Of a DNA stretch of 38,082 nt, positions 24,652 to 31,752 are shown piece after piece. The notes beneath the pieces were generated by a model, which was not told the DNA's origin, searched no databases, and worked only from the letters and a program-made list of their open reading frames with translations. The stretch is taken from positions 1 through 38,082 of the forward strand of contig CAIOAK010000138.1 of the NCBI GenBank assembly GCA_903855945.1. The letters are read 5' to 3'. Position numbers and translations under genes: made by a program. The stretch is from an uncultured Anaeromyxobacter sp. (GTDB lineage: Bacteria; Myxococcota; Myxococcia; Myxococcales; Anaeromyxobacteraceae). The first letter of the stretch is position 1; each line of letters opens with the position of its first letter.

Positions 24652-26196
24652 ATGGTTCCAGCCCGTCCACCACCACCCTCTCCCGTCCCGTTGTACCCGA
24701 TCGGGTACGCCAGGCTCATCTCGGAGTTCTCGCTGGAGGTGATGCCGCTCCACCGGGTGACCTACGTCGCTCCGTCCGCGCAGCGGAGGGAGCGGGTCGA
24801 GAGCGGTCGTGAGGTGGTCGTCCTCCCGGCATCGCGCCATCGGGGAGGGGACGGCCTCGTGGACCACCTCGAGTTCGCGCTCAAGCACGAGGGAGTGAAC
24901 CTCGAGGTGCTCGCCGCCCTCTTCCGCGGCGTCGATGAAGCCCGGATCGAGGGGGAACTCGGGGCGGCGGTGCGCGACCGCCCCACCGGCCGCTACACCC
25001 GGATCCTCTGGTTCCTCTACGAGTGGATCACGGGCCGCGTGCTCGCCGTGCCGGACGCGGCCACCGGAAACTACGTTCCCGTCCTGGACCCAGAGGCCTA
25101 CTTCGCCGCCAAGGGTCGAAAGAGCCGGCGCCATCACGTCCTCGACAACCTGCTCGGCACCCGCGACTACAGCCCGGTGGTCCGGAGGACCCCGGAGCTC
25201 CGGCGATTCCAGTCGATGGATCTCGCCGGGGAGGCCGCGAGCCTCGTCCGGCAATTCGACGAGGACGCCCTACGCCGGGCGGTCAGCTCCCTCTACACGA
25301 AGGAGACCCGGGCCTCGTTCGACATCGAGGGTGAGCATCCGTCCACGGGAAGGACGGAGCGCTTCGTCTCGCTTCTCCGGGCGTTGCCCGGCATGGCGAG
25401 CATCGACCGGGCGCGGCTGATCGACATCCAGAACCAGACCGTCGATCCGCGGTTCGCCGACCGGGACTACCGCCTCGAGCAGGTCTACGTCGGCGAGCCG
25501 ATCGACATGACCCGCCAGCAGATCCACTACGTGGCCCCGCGTCCCGAGGACGTGGCGCCGATGATGGAGGGATGGCGGGCCCTGCTCGAAGCGATGCGCG
25601 AATCGGGCATCGACCCCGTCGTGTCCGCGGCCGTGGCCTCCTTCGGGTTCGTATTCATCCACCCGTTCTCGGACGGCAACGGGCGGATCCACCGTGCCCT
25701 CGTGCACTACGTACTCTCCGTGAACGGGTTCTCCCCCCAGGGAGTGATCTTCCCCGTGTCCGCCGTGATGCTGGCGCGCCGGAACGAGTACGACGCCTGC
25801 CTCGAGTCCTTCTCCGTTCCGCTCCTGGAGCGTGTCGATTACGACGAGTCCGAGGACGGAACGATCGCCGTCCGGAACGACACGGCCGGGTTCTACCGCT
25901 ACTTCGATGCCACCCTCATGGCCGAGGCCCTGTACCGCTGGGTCGAGGAGACGGTCCGCAAGGAGTTCCGGCACGAGCTGGAGGTGGTCGTCGCGATGCG
26001 GGACGTCCGGGAGGGCCTGCGACGCATCGTGGACCTGCCGGACAGGCAGGCGAACCTCTTCATCCGGCTCGTCGCGCAGAACCGCGGCCAGCTGTCCGCG
26101 GCCAGGCGGCGAAAGCACTTCTCGGCCCTCACGGACGAGGAGGTCCGGAGGATGGAGCAGGTGGTCCGGGAGAGGCTTGCGGCTGTCGCGGGGTGA
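24652..26196 (+). CDS. class II Fic protein (AMP-transferase)
   Basis: 514 residues. N-terminal Fic_N-like region (YPIGYARLISEFSLEVMPLH, then LVDHLEFALKHEGVNLEVLA). The inhibitory helix motif (S/T)xxxE(G/N) is present as SFDIEG near residue 222, upstream of the Fic core, which makes it class II: self-inhibited from within. The catalytic loop HPFSDGNGRIHR (about 337-348) has every residue of HxFx(D/E)GNGRxxR. The target-binding flap lies before it. The C-terminal 130 residues end in a winged-helix-like KHFSALTDEEVRRMEQVV. Such proteins transfer AMP from ATP to protein targets. The start fits the family N-terminus although no ribosome site is seen. A TPR gene follows after 14 nt. Confidence 0.9.
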   Translation: MVPARPPPPSPVPLYPIGYARLISEFSLEVMPLHRVTYVAPSAQRRERVESGREVVVLPASRHRGGDGLVDHLEFALKHEGVNLEVLAALFRGVDEARIEGELGAAVRDRPTGRYTRILWFLYEWITGRVLAVPDAATGNYVPVLDPEAYFAAKGRKSRRHHVLDNLLGTRDYSPVVRRTPELRRFQSMDLAGEAASLVRQFDEDALRRAVSSLYTKETRASFDIEGEHPSTGRTERFVSLLRALPGMASIDRARLIDIQNQTVDPRFADRDYRLEQVYVGEPIDMTRQQIHYVAPRPEDVAPMMEGWRALLEAMRESGIDPVVSAAVASFGFVFIHPFSDGNGRIHRALVHYVLSVNGFSPQGVIFPVSAVMLARRNEYDACLESFSVPLLERVDYDESEDGTIAVRNDTAGFYRYFDATLMAEALYRWVEETVRKEFRHELEVVVAMRDVREGLRRIVDLPDRQANLFIRLVAQNRGQLSAARRRKHFSALTDEEVRRMEQVVRERLAAVAG

Positions 26197-26210
26197 CGGG
26201 GGGGGGCACG

Positions 26211-27299
26211 ATGGGCCATTCACACGATCCAGGACTCGACACACTCCTCGCCGAGGCGGCGGAAGCCCTCGCCGCCCCGCTCCCGGCTCGGGTCGTCGGA
26301 GAACCGGTGAAGGTCGTCGCGGTGGAACGCCAGGGGAACGACCGCCGGGGGCTCGTCGCCCAGGTTCGACGCCGCTCCCGCACCCACGCCGTCTCCCTCG
26401 CCGACCTGGAGGTCGAGCCCGATTCTCCGCTCGCGAACGTCGTGGACGGCTACCGGGCCTGGCTCGGCCTCGAGCCCGCGGCGCGGGGCGGGGGAACGGA
26501 CGCCATCGAGCCCGGGGCCCCGATCGAGCTGGTCGTACTTGCAGTGAAAGAATCGGCAGCCTCGTGCCGGACGCTCGACGGCGGCGAGCCCATCACGCTC
26601 CGCACGACCGGCATCTGGAAACTCGTGCCGGGCGAGATCGCGACCGTCCGCGCGAAGAAGCGCTGGCGGCACGCCGGGACCGTCTACCTCTCCGGAAAGG
26701 TGGAGTCGTCGCGGCTCGACGTCGTGCGGCTGGGGCTGAAGCCGCTCGGGCTGGAACCGCGGGACGCAGAGGGGCCCCGCCCCGCCTTCGAGATGAAGCA
26801 GATCATCCCCGGCGCCGACCCCGCCAGCGATGAAACCGATCCGATCGTCGAGGCAGGGGCGTTGTACGAAGTCGGCGACCCCGTCGGCGCACGTACCCTC
26901 CTCATGCGGGAGCTTCGCGAGGACCTCCGCTGCGTGGACGCCCACGCCCACCTCGGCAACCACGTCCTCGAATACCGCGCCGCCGACGCGCTCCGTCACT
27001 ACGAGGCCGGGCTGCGGATCGGGGAACTCTCGCTCGGCCCGGGATTCGACGGCGTCCTCCCCTGGAAATGGATGGACAACCGCCCGTTCCTTCGCTGCCT
27101 GCACGGCCACGGCCTCGCCCTCTGGAAGCTCGGCCGGATGGAGGAAGCCGAGGCGACCTTCCGTCGGATGCTGCGACTGAACCCGTCCGACCAGCAGGGC
27201 GCGCGCGTCCTCCTCGACGCGGTCGAGGACCGGATGACCTACGAGGCGTTCGCCGCCGCGGAGGAGGAGGCGGAGCGAGGGCGAAGCGACTCCTGGTGA
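26211..27299 (+). CDS. TPR-containing cytoplasmic protein
   Basis: 362 residues from ATG 26211, 14 nt after the Fic stop and so in one operon; the G-run before it can serve as a ribosome site. Three parts: an N-terminal unit (LDTLLAEAAEALAAPLPARV); a beta-rich central domain (GAPIELVVLAVKESAASCRT, GIWKLVPGEIATVRAKKRWR, YLSGKVESS); and a TPR-type C-terminus (DPIVEAGALYEVGDPVGART, LRCVDAHAHLGNHVLEY, GPGFDGVLPWKWMDNRPFLR, KLGRMEEAEATFRRMLRLNP). The last segment is well conserved among proteins annotated only as 'cytoplasmic protein/TPR protein'. Function unknown; being cotranscribed with Fic it could be its target or regulator, which is inference only. Confidence 0.75.
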   Translation: MGHSHDPGLDTLLAEAAEALAAPLPARVVGEPVKVVAVERQGNDRRGLVAQVRRRSRTHAVSLADLEVEPDSPLANVVDGYRAWLGLEPAARGGGTDAIEPGAPIELVVLAVKESAASCRTLDGGEPITLRTTGIWKLVPGEIATVRAKKRWRHAGTVYLSGKVESSRLDVVRLGLKPLGLEPRDAEGPRPAFEMKQIIPGADPASDETDPIVEAGALYEVGDPVGARTLLMRELREDLRCVDAHAHLGNHVLEYRAADALRHYEAGLRIGELSLGPGFDGVLPWKWMDNRPFLRCLHGHGLALWKLGRMEEAEATFRRMLRLNPSDQQGARVLLDAVEDRMTYEAFAAAEEEAERGRSDSW

Positions 27300-27364
27300 A
27301 CATGCAGGACCTCGACCTCGCCCTGCGGGAGCGCGCCGGAGGACGGAGCCGGGTGAACGGGGCC

Positions 27365-27640
27365 TCACGCAACCTCGTACCACTCGCCGAGGCGCTTCTC
27401 CCCGCGGTCGAGCGTTCCCTGGGCGCGGCGCAGCGTCCGGTGGGAGTCGTCCTCGCTCTCCTCGATGACGCGCTCCAGCGAGCTGAACGGCGCGTACGCG
27501 TAGCCCGCGCGCAGGAGGAGCAAGGTCGTGAGAATGCGCGAGAGGCGGCCGTTCCCGTCCTGGAAGGGATGGATGGCGAGGAAACGGACAGTGAACACTC
27601 CGATGACGACCCCCAGGCTCTTCCCGTCCGGCCCGAACAC
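27365..27640 (-). pseudogene. truncated Fic protein
   Basis: An open frame of 91 codons contains VIGVFTVRFLAIHPFQDGNG followed by RLSRILTTLLLLRAGYAY and SLERVIEESEDD. The Fic loop HPFQDGNGRLSR is perfect, but everything before the preceding helix (inhibitory motif, flap) and the C-terminal winged helix are missing. The usual 'YY.AL..AQ.T' is altered to DDSHRTLRRAQGTL, and a stop follows soon after. It differs clearly from the full Fic at 24652 (LSR versus IHR, different helix), so it is not a recent duplicate. A small solo Fic core is conceivable but without the flap it should be inactive. Confidence 0.6.
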
Positions 27641-27693
27641 CCCGACGGAACGAGCGGACGTCGAGCCGGGGAGTGATGGAGAGGTGTGCGAGC

Positions 27694-27797
27694 GGGTTCA
27701 CGGATACCCGTAAGGAACCCATTTATACCCGTTTCGGAAAAGCCGGGTGAACTGGGCCTAGTGATTCCGGTGGGTTGCGCGATTCACCCGGGTGAAC
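27694..27797. repeat. cluster of GTTCAC/GTGAAC sites with a 14-bp palindrome
   Basis: GGGTTCAC at 27694-27701, CCGGGTGAAC at 27743-27752, and the palindrome TTCACCCGGGTGAA at 27783-27796. Two TACCCGT copies lie between the first two. The stretch from 27641 to 27960 holds no gene I can support. The spacing (about 50 and 40 nt) suggests repeated operator sites, or leftovers of a mobile element. The same GTTCACC core recurs in the repeat at 30832. Confidence 0.35.
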
Positions 27798-27959
27798 TTT
27801 CGGGTCCGCGGCACGGACCTACGCGGCACGTGACCGCCTCGGCGAGGATGGCCTCGCGGATCTCGGGTTGACCTCTCCGCCGCCCCCCATCCAGCCCTCC
27901 GACCTGGCCGCGTCTACCGAACCCGAGACCTCTCACGGTGCGCGGGATCGACCGCGTGA

Positions 27960-28250
27960 GGCCAAATCCTGATCTCAGCCTGGCTCCCTTCTCGGGAGCA
28001 AAGGCGGGTCAGTTCCCGTGAGCGGCGAAGACACTTCGAGGACGCTGCGAGGATCGCCATTCGAGAGGAGGAGCTGCCCCCCCTGGAAGGCTTTCGGGAC
28101 GCGAGGGCACTCGCCGGCGAGGGTGCCCGCTTCGCGGAGATCCGGCAGGCCCATGAAACTGTCGCTCCCATGTTCCGGGGGCCGCGCCTGAGCGGAGAGA
28201 AGGCCTGCTCCGTGATCCGCGAGTGGATCGAGCGGTACGCCTCCCCCCTC
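27960..28250 (+). pseudogene. start-less coding remnant of unknown type
   Basis: After an in-frame TGA (27957-27959) the frame is open with protein-like, charged helical content: HFEDAARIAIREEELPPLEG, RDARALAGEGARFAEIRQAH, then SGEKACSVIREWIERYA. There is no ATG or GTG before the last third. It then runs into the antisense of the ABC lipoprotein gene and stops at 28301. It is probably the tail of a lost gene. I do not recognise the family. Confidence 0.25.
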
Positions 28251-29232
28251 ACTCCCCCACGAACACGCCCTTCAGGTCCGGCGCGCGCGCGATCGCCTTG
28301 ATCTCCACCAGCTGCCGGGCGAGCTCCGCCCAGCGCGACTCCTCCATCGCCCCCAGCCCTGCACGGCGAGTGAACTGGGTCTCGATGAAGGGACGATCCA
28401 GCTCCGCGGCGCGGTTCATCGCGGCGAGCGACATGGCCGGGTTCTGCGCGGCGATGGCCGGGTTGAAGGCGCCCGGGTCGGCGAGGTAGTCGGTCCATCC
28501 CTTGCGCAGGGCCCGCACGAGCGCCCGCACCGCCTCGGGGTGCTCCGCCTGGAACGCCTCGGAGACCGCCACCACGCCGAGGTAGGGGGAGAAGCCCGAG
28601 GCCGCGACCGGGAAGGTCCGCACCTTCTTGCCGAGAAGCTCCATGTCCACCGGCTCGGCCGAGATGAAGCACTGCTGCGCGAGCAGCGGGCTGCCCTCGA
28701 AGATCGCGAGCGCGCCCTGGTACGGCACGGTGGGCGGCGTCGTCCCGTACCGCGCCGTGAGCCAGCGCACGTAGGACTGTCCCGGCTCGACCGCCACCGG
28801 GTTCTGGCCACGCCACACCTCCTCGAGCGACCGCGCCGGGTTCGCGTCGTGGACCATGAGCGCTCGCGGGCTCACCTGGTAGGTGGCGTACACGGCCACG
28901 AGCCGCCCGCCCTTGACCCGGACGGCGAGCAGCTGGTCGGCGCCCATGACCCCCGCCTCCACCTTGTCGTTCGCCACCAGTTGCGGCACCGCCACGCTGG
29001 CGCCGCCCTTCAGGACCTGCACGTCGAGCCCCTCGGCCGCGAAGTACCCGCGCGCCAGCCCGGCGTAGAGTCCCCCGAACTCGGGCTGCGGCACCCAGTC
29101 GAGCTGAAACCGGATCCGGGTCTTCGTCGAGGCCGGCTCCTTCGCCGACGCGCTCCGGCCGCGGTCGCTGCATCCGGCGAGGGCGAGGGCGAGGGCAGCG
29201 GCGAGGACGGTGACGGCGGCGGACGGGCGCAT
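28249..29232 (-). CDS. ABC transporter substrate-binding lipoprotein (NMT1/SsuA-like)
   Basis: 327 residues from ATG 29232, which gives a lipoprotein signal (MRPSAAVTVLAAALALALAG followed by Cys at +21); the upstream ATG at 29277 would add 15 residues lacking this layout. The mature part starts RIRFQLDWVPQPEFGGLYAG, then LARGYFAAEGLDVQVLKGG. This is the NMT1-type pattern seen in binding proteins for thiamine pyrimidine precursors, sulfonates and nitrate. GADQLLAVRVKGG and YLGVVAVSEAF are typical later blocks. It delivers a small ligand to the permease encoded just upstream (14 nt gap). The ligand cannot be read from sequence; 'WFPQ/WVPQ' proteins often bind pyrimidine-like compounds. Confidence 0.85.
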   Translation of the reverse strand: MRPSAAVTVLAAALALALAGCSDRGRSASAKEPASTKTRIRFQLDWVPQPEFGGLYAGLARGYFAAEGLDVQVLKGGASVAVPQLVANDKVEAGVMGADQLLAVRVKGGRLVAVYATYQVSPRALMVHDANPARSLEEVWRGQNPVAVEPGQSYVRWLTARYGTTPPTVPYQGALAIFEGSPLLAQQCFISAEPVDMELLGKKVRTFPVAASGFSPYLGVVAVSEAFQAEHPEAVRALVRALRKGWTDYLADPGAFNPAIAAQNPAMSLAAMNRAAELDRPFIETQFTRRAGLGAMEESRWAELARQLVEIKAIARAPDLKGVFVGE

Positions 29233-29246
29233 CGGAACGGCGAAGC

Positions 29247-30029
29247 CTACGCGTGCCAGCGCCTCAAGGCCAGCCATCCGAGGCTCGACACCGCGCCGAA
29301 GAGCAGGAATCCCACCGCCGCGGACAGGCCGACGGCCGCGAAGACGAGATCGGTCCGCGACTCACGGAGCGCCGACAGGATGACGATCCCGAGCGGCGCC
29401 TCCTCCCCGCCGAAGCCGGAGACGAACTCGCCCACCACCGCGCCGATGACGGCGAGCCCCGCGGCCACCCGCGTGCCGGTCACGATGGCCGGCGCCGCCG
29501 ACGGCAAACCGAGCTTCCAGTAGCGTGCGAGCGGCCCGGCCCGGTAGACGCGGAAGAGCTCCCGCAGCCCCGGATCGGTGGACTGCAGCCCGTCGATGGT
29601 GGCGGCCAGGATGGGAAAGACCGCCACGATCACCGCGCTCGCCACCGTGGCCCGCTGCCCGTACCCGAACCAGATGACGAGGAGCGGCGCGAGCGCGACG
29701 AGCGGGACCATCTGGAGGAGCGAGGCGAGCGGGTAGACGCCGCGGCGCAGGAAGCGGCTCGCGGAGAGGACGCTGCCGCCTATCACTCCGAGTGAAAAGG
29801 CAGCCGCCAGGCCGACGACCGCCGCGAGCCCGGTCCGCGCCGTGGCCGCGAGCAGGCGGGGCGCGTCGTTCAGGAAGGCCCGGTGGATCTCGATGGGCCC
29901 CGGGAGCAGGTAGGCGGGGGGATCGAAGATCGTGTCGGCGGCCTGCCAGGCGACGAGCACGAAGACCACCACCGTGAGTGGAGGTCCCACCGTGGAGAGG
30001 AGCCGCCTCCCGCCGGTCGGGCCGGTCAC
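29247..30029 (-). CDS. ABC transporter permease (NitT/TauT type)
   Basis: 260 residues from GTG 30029, which overlaps the ATPase stop as GTGA. About six membrane segments: LTVVVFVLVAWQAADTI, GLAAVVGLAAAFSLGVIGG, YPLASLLQMVPLVALAPLLV, ATVASAVIVAVFPILAATID, VAAGLAVIGAVVGEFVSGFG and a last FAAVGLSAAVGFLLFGAV. The coupling EAA loop is seen as ELFRVYRAGPLARYWKLGLP followed by SAAPAIVTG, matching the BinPDT (SsuC/TauC/ThiX) pattern. It forms the channel of the importer with the neighbouring ATPase and lipoprotein. Confidence 0.88.
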   Translation of the reverse strand: MTGPTGGRRLLSTVGPPLTVVVFVLVAWQAADTIFDPPAYLLPGPIEIHRAFLNDAPRLLAATARTGLAAVVGLAAAFSLGVIGGSVLSASRFLRRGVYPLASLLQMVPLVALAPLLVIWFGYGQRATVASAVIVAVFPILAATIDGLQSTDPGLRELFRVYRAGPLARYWKLGLPSAAPAIVTGTRVAAGLAVIGAVVGEFVSGFGGEEAPLGIVILSALRESRTDLVFAAVGLSAAVGFLLFGAVSSLGWLALRRWHA

Positions 30030-30805
30030 GCCGGCACCCCGGGATGGGCCGCATGGTCGAGCGCCGTCTGCAGCGCCGCCACCTCGGCCTGGAACCTCGC
30101 CGACTGGCGCGCCGCCGCTCCGTGCCCGACGTGGGACAGGTCCCGCCTCGCCGCCACCCGTCCCGGTGCGCGGGAGAGGACCACCACCTCGTCGGAGAGC
30201 GAGACCGCCTCGGCGATGGAGTGGGTGACGAGCAGCGCCGTGAATCCGTGCGCCTCCTGGAGCGCCCGGAGCATGTCGTCGAGCTCCTGCCGGGTGATCT
30301 CGTCGAGGGCGCCGAACGGCTCGTCGAGGAGCAGCAGGCGCGGATCGGTGACGAGCGCGCGGGCCAGCGCCACGCGCATCCTCATGCCGCCCGAGAGGGT
30401 CGCGGGCAGGGCGCCGCCGCTGTCGGGGAGCTGGACCCGGGCGAGCGCCTCCTGGGCCCGGGCGCGCCGCTCGGCGCGGGGCACGCCGGCGAGCTCGAGG
30501 GGCAGGGCCACGTTGGCGCTCGCCGTCCGCCACGGGAGCAGGCGCGGCTCCTGGAAGCACAGGCTGACGCCCGCGGTGCCGGGGGCGGGGTCCACGGAGC
30601 CGGTGTCGGGTGGGAGCAGCCCGGCGGCGATGCGGAGCAGCGTGGTCTTCCCGCAACCCGATGGCCCGACCAGCGCGGTGAAGGAGCCGGGCGCGAGGTG
30701 GAGGGTCACGTCGTCCACCGCCAGGGATTCCTCGAAGCGTTTCGAGACCTTCTCGAGACGGAGGGGGAGCCCGGGCGACGGGTCGGGAGGGGCGCGATGT
30801 TCCAT
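30026..30805 (-). CDS. ABC transporter ATP-binding protein (NitT/TauT type)
   Basis: 259 residues from ATG 30805 (MEHRAPPDPSPGLPLRLEKV). Walker A LVGPSGCGKTTLLRIAAGLL, Q-loop SLCFQEPRLLPWRTASANVA, signature LSGGMRMRVALARALVTDPR, Walker B LLLLDEPFGALDEITRQEL, switch VTHSIAEAV: all intact and of the SsuB/TauB/ThiZ kind. An upstream ATG at 30925 lies inside the PAS gene and gives non-protein-like residues. First gene of the three-gene importer operon, 55 nt after the PAS gene, with an inverted repeat in that gap. Confidence 0.92.
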   Translation of the reverse strand: MEHRAPPDPSPGLPLRLEKVSKRFEESLAVDDVTLHLAPGSFTALVGPSGCGKTTLLRIAAGLLPPDTGSVDPAPGTAGVSLCFQEPRLLPWRTASANVALPLELAGVPRAERRARAQEALARVQLPDSGGALPATLSGGMRMRVALARALVTDPRLLLLDEPFGALDEITRQELDDMLRALQEAHGFTALLVTHSIAEAVSLSDEVVVLSRAPGRVAARRDLSHVGHGAAARQSARFQAEVAALQTALDHAAHPGVPA

Positions 30806-30831
30806 GTCGTCGATAGTATTAGGTGAGCACT

Positions 30832-30852
30832 CGAGTTCACCCGATGAACTCG
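30832..30852. promoter_or_regulatory. perfect inverted repeat between the PAS gene and the ABC operon
   Basis: CGAGTTCA-CCCGA-TGAACTCG: 8-bp arms with a 5-nt loop, beginning 27 nt upstream of the ATPase start and ending 9 nt past the PAS stop. There is no T-run on the minus strand, so an operator is as likely as a terminator. An overlapping GGTGA...TCACC pair extends it leftward, and the GTTCACC core matches sites at 27694-27797 near the other end of the importer operon. Confidence 0.45.
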
Positions 30853-30860
30853 AACGCCTC

Positions 30861-31655
30861 TCACCCCATCCTTCGCTCTGCCTCGGCGTAGCACTTGTCG
30901 CACACGCCGTGGCTGAAGCGCGCATCGGTGTGGGACGAGATGTAGCGCTCGACCTCCTTCCAGTACCCCTGGCTGTCCCGGATCTTCTTGCAGTACATGC
31001 AGAACGGGAGGAGTCCGGAGAGCTTCTTCACCTCCTGGAGGGCCTTGCGCAGCTCGGCGACCAGCACGTCCTTCTCGCCAATGGAGGTATGGAGCGCGTC
31101 GGCCGCGACCCGGGCAGCCGTGACGTCGGTGATCGCGATCCGGATGTCCGGTGCGGCGCCTCCATCACCCAGGCGATGGCAGACGAGCTGGGCGTCGAAT
31201 TCCGGACCGTCCGCCCGGCGGAGCAGGAGGTTGCAGGAACTCCGGTCGGACTTCTTCTCGACCAGGTGCGCGAAGAAACGGTGCCAGCTGTCGGTGGAGC
31301 CGCTGCAGATGAAGGCCGAGAGGCGCCGCCCCTTCAGCTTTTCGCGCTCGAGTCCCAGGAGCGAGGCCCCGAGGAGGTTGGCCTCCCGGATCACGCCCCC
31401 GCGGGAGAGGGTGAGGTAGCCGACGGGGGCGAAGTCGTAGAGGTTCACGAAGCGGTCGCGGGACATCTCCAGCTCGAGCTGCGTCCGGCGCAGCTCCTCG
31501 TTCTGCATCTCCAGCTCGATCTGGTGGACCTGCAGCTCGTGGAGGAGCTCCTGCGAGGCGAGCTTCGAGGCGCGCGGCGGACGGGCCCGGGCGAACTTCG
31601 CCTCGGCCTTCTTCCTCAACTTCTTGAGGTCGGCGGTGGTGGGCTTCGTGGGCAG
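30861..31655 (-). CDS. PAS-domain protein with C-terminal CxxC...CxxC module
   Basis: About 264 residues. A basic N-terminus is followed by a coiled coil (ELLHELQVHQIELEMQNEEL, then RRTQLELEMSR) and a PAS domain (FVNLYDFAPVGYLTLSRGGV, IREANLLGASLLGLEREKL). A second coiled coil (IGEKDVLVAELRKALQEVKK) leads to a small Cys module, FCMYCKKIRDSQGYWKEVER, then FSHGVCDKCYAE, familiar from the ends of many PAS or receiver proteins. There is no kinase, cyclase or DNA-binding domain, so it senses and passes the signal by contact (inference). The frame is open to 31904 with no ATG near the natural N-terminus. I placed the start at CTG 31655 (PTKPTTADLKKLRKK); TTG 31619 is the other option. Confidence 0.75.
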   Translation of the reverse strand: MPTKPTTADLKKLRKKAEAKFARARPPRASKLASQELLHELQVHQIELEMQNEELRRTQLELEMSRDRFVNLYDFAPVGYLTLSRGGVIREANLLGASLLGLEREKLKGRRLSAFICSGSTDSWHRFFAHLVEKKSDRSSCNLLLRRADGPEFDAQLVCHRLGDGGAAPDIRIAITDVTAARVAADALHTSIGEKDVLVAELRKALQEVKKLSGLLPFCMYCKKIRDSQGYWKEVERYISSHTDARFSHGVCDKCYAEAERRMG

Positions 31656-31668
31656 GGGGCAACCTTCC

Positions 31669-31680
31669 GTTCCATGGAAC
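31669..31680. promoter_or_regulatory. 12-bp palindrome upstream of the PAS gene
   Basis: GTTCCATGGAAC, a perfect palindrome in the 97-nt gap between eutBC and the PAS gene, about 14 nt before the likely PAS start. It could be an operator. Its ATG opens only a shadow frame. Confidence 0.3.
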
Positions 31681-31752
31681 AGAATGACGCCTTTCGGGGG
31701 CGAGCGGAAGACCTGGTGGGGGTGGCAAGCCCCGTCGCGACTTGAGCGTTCC

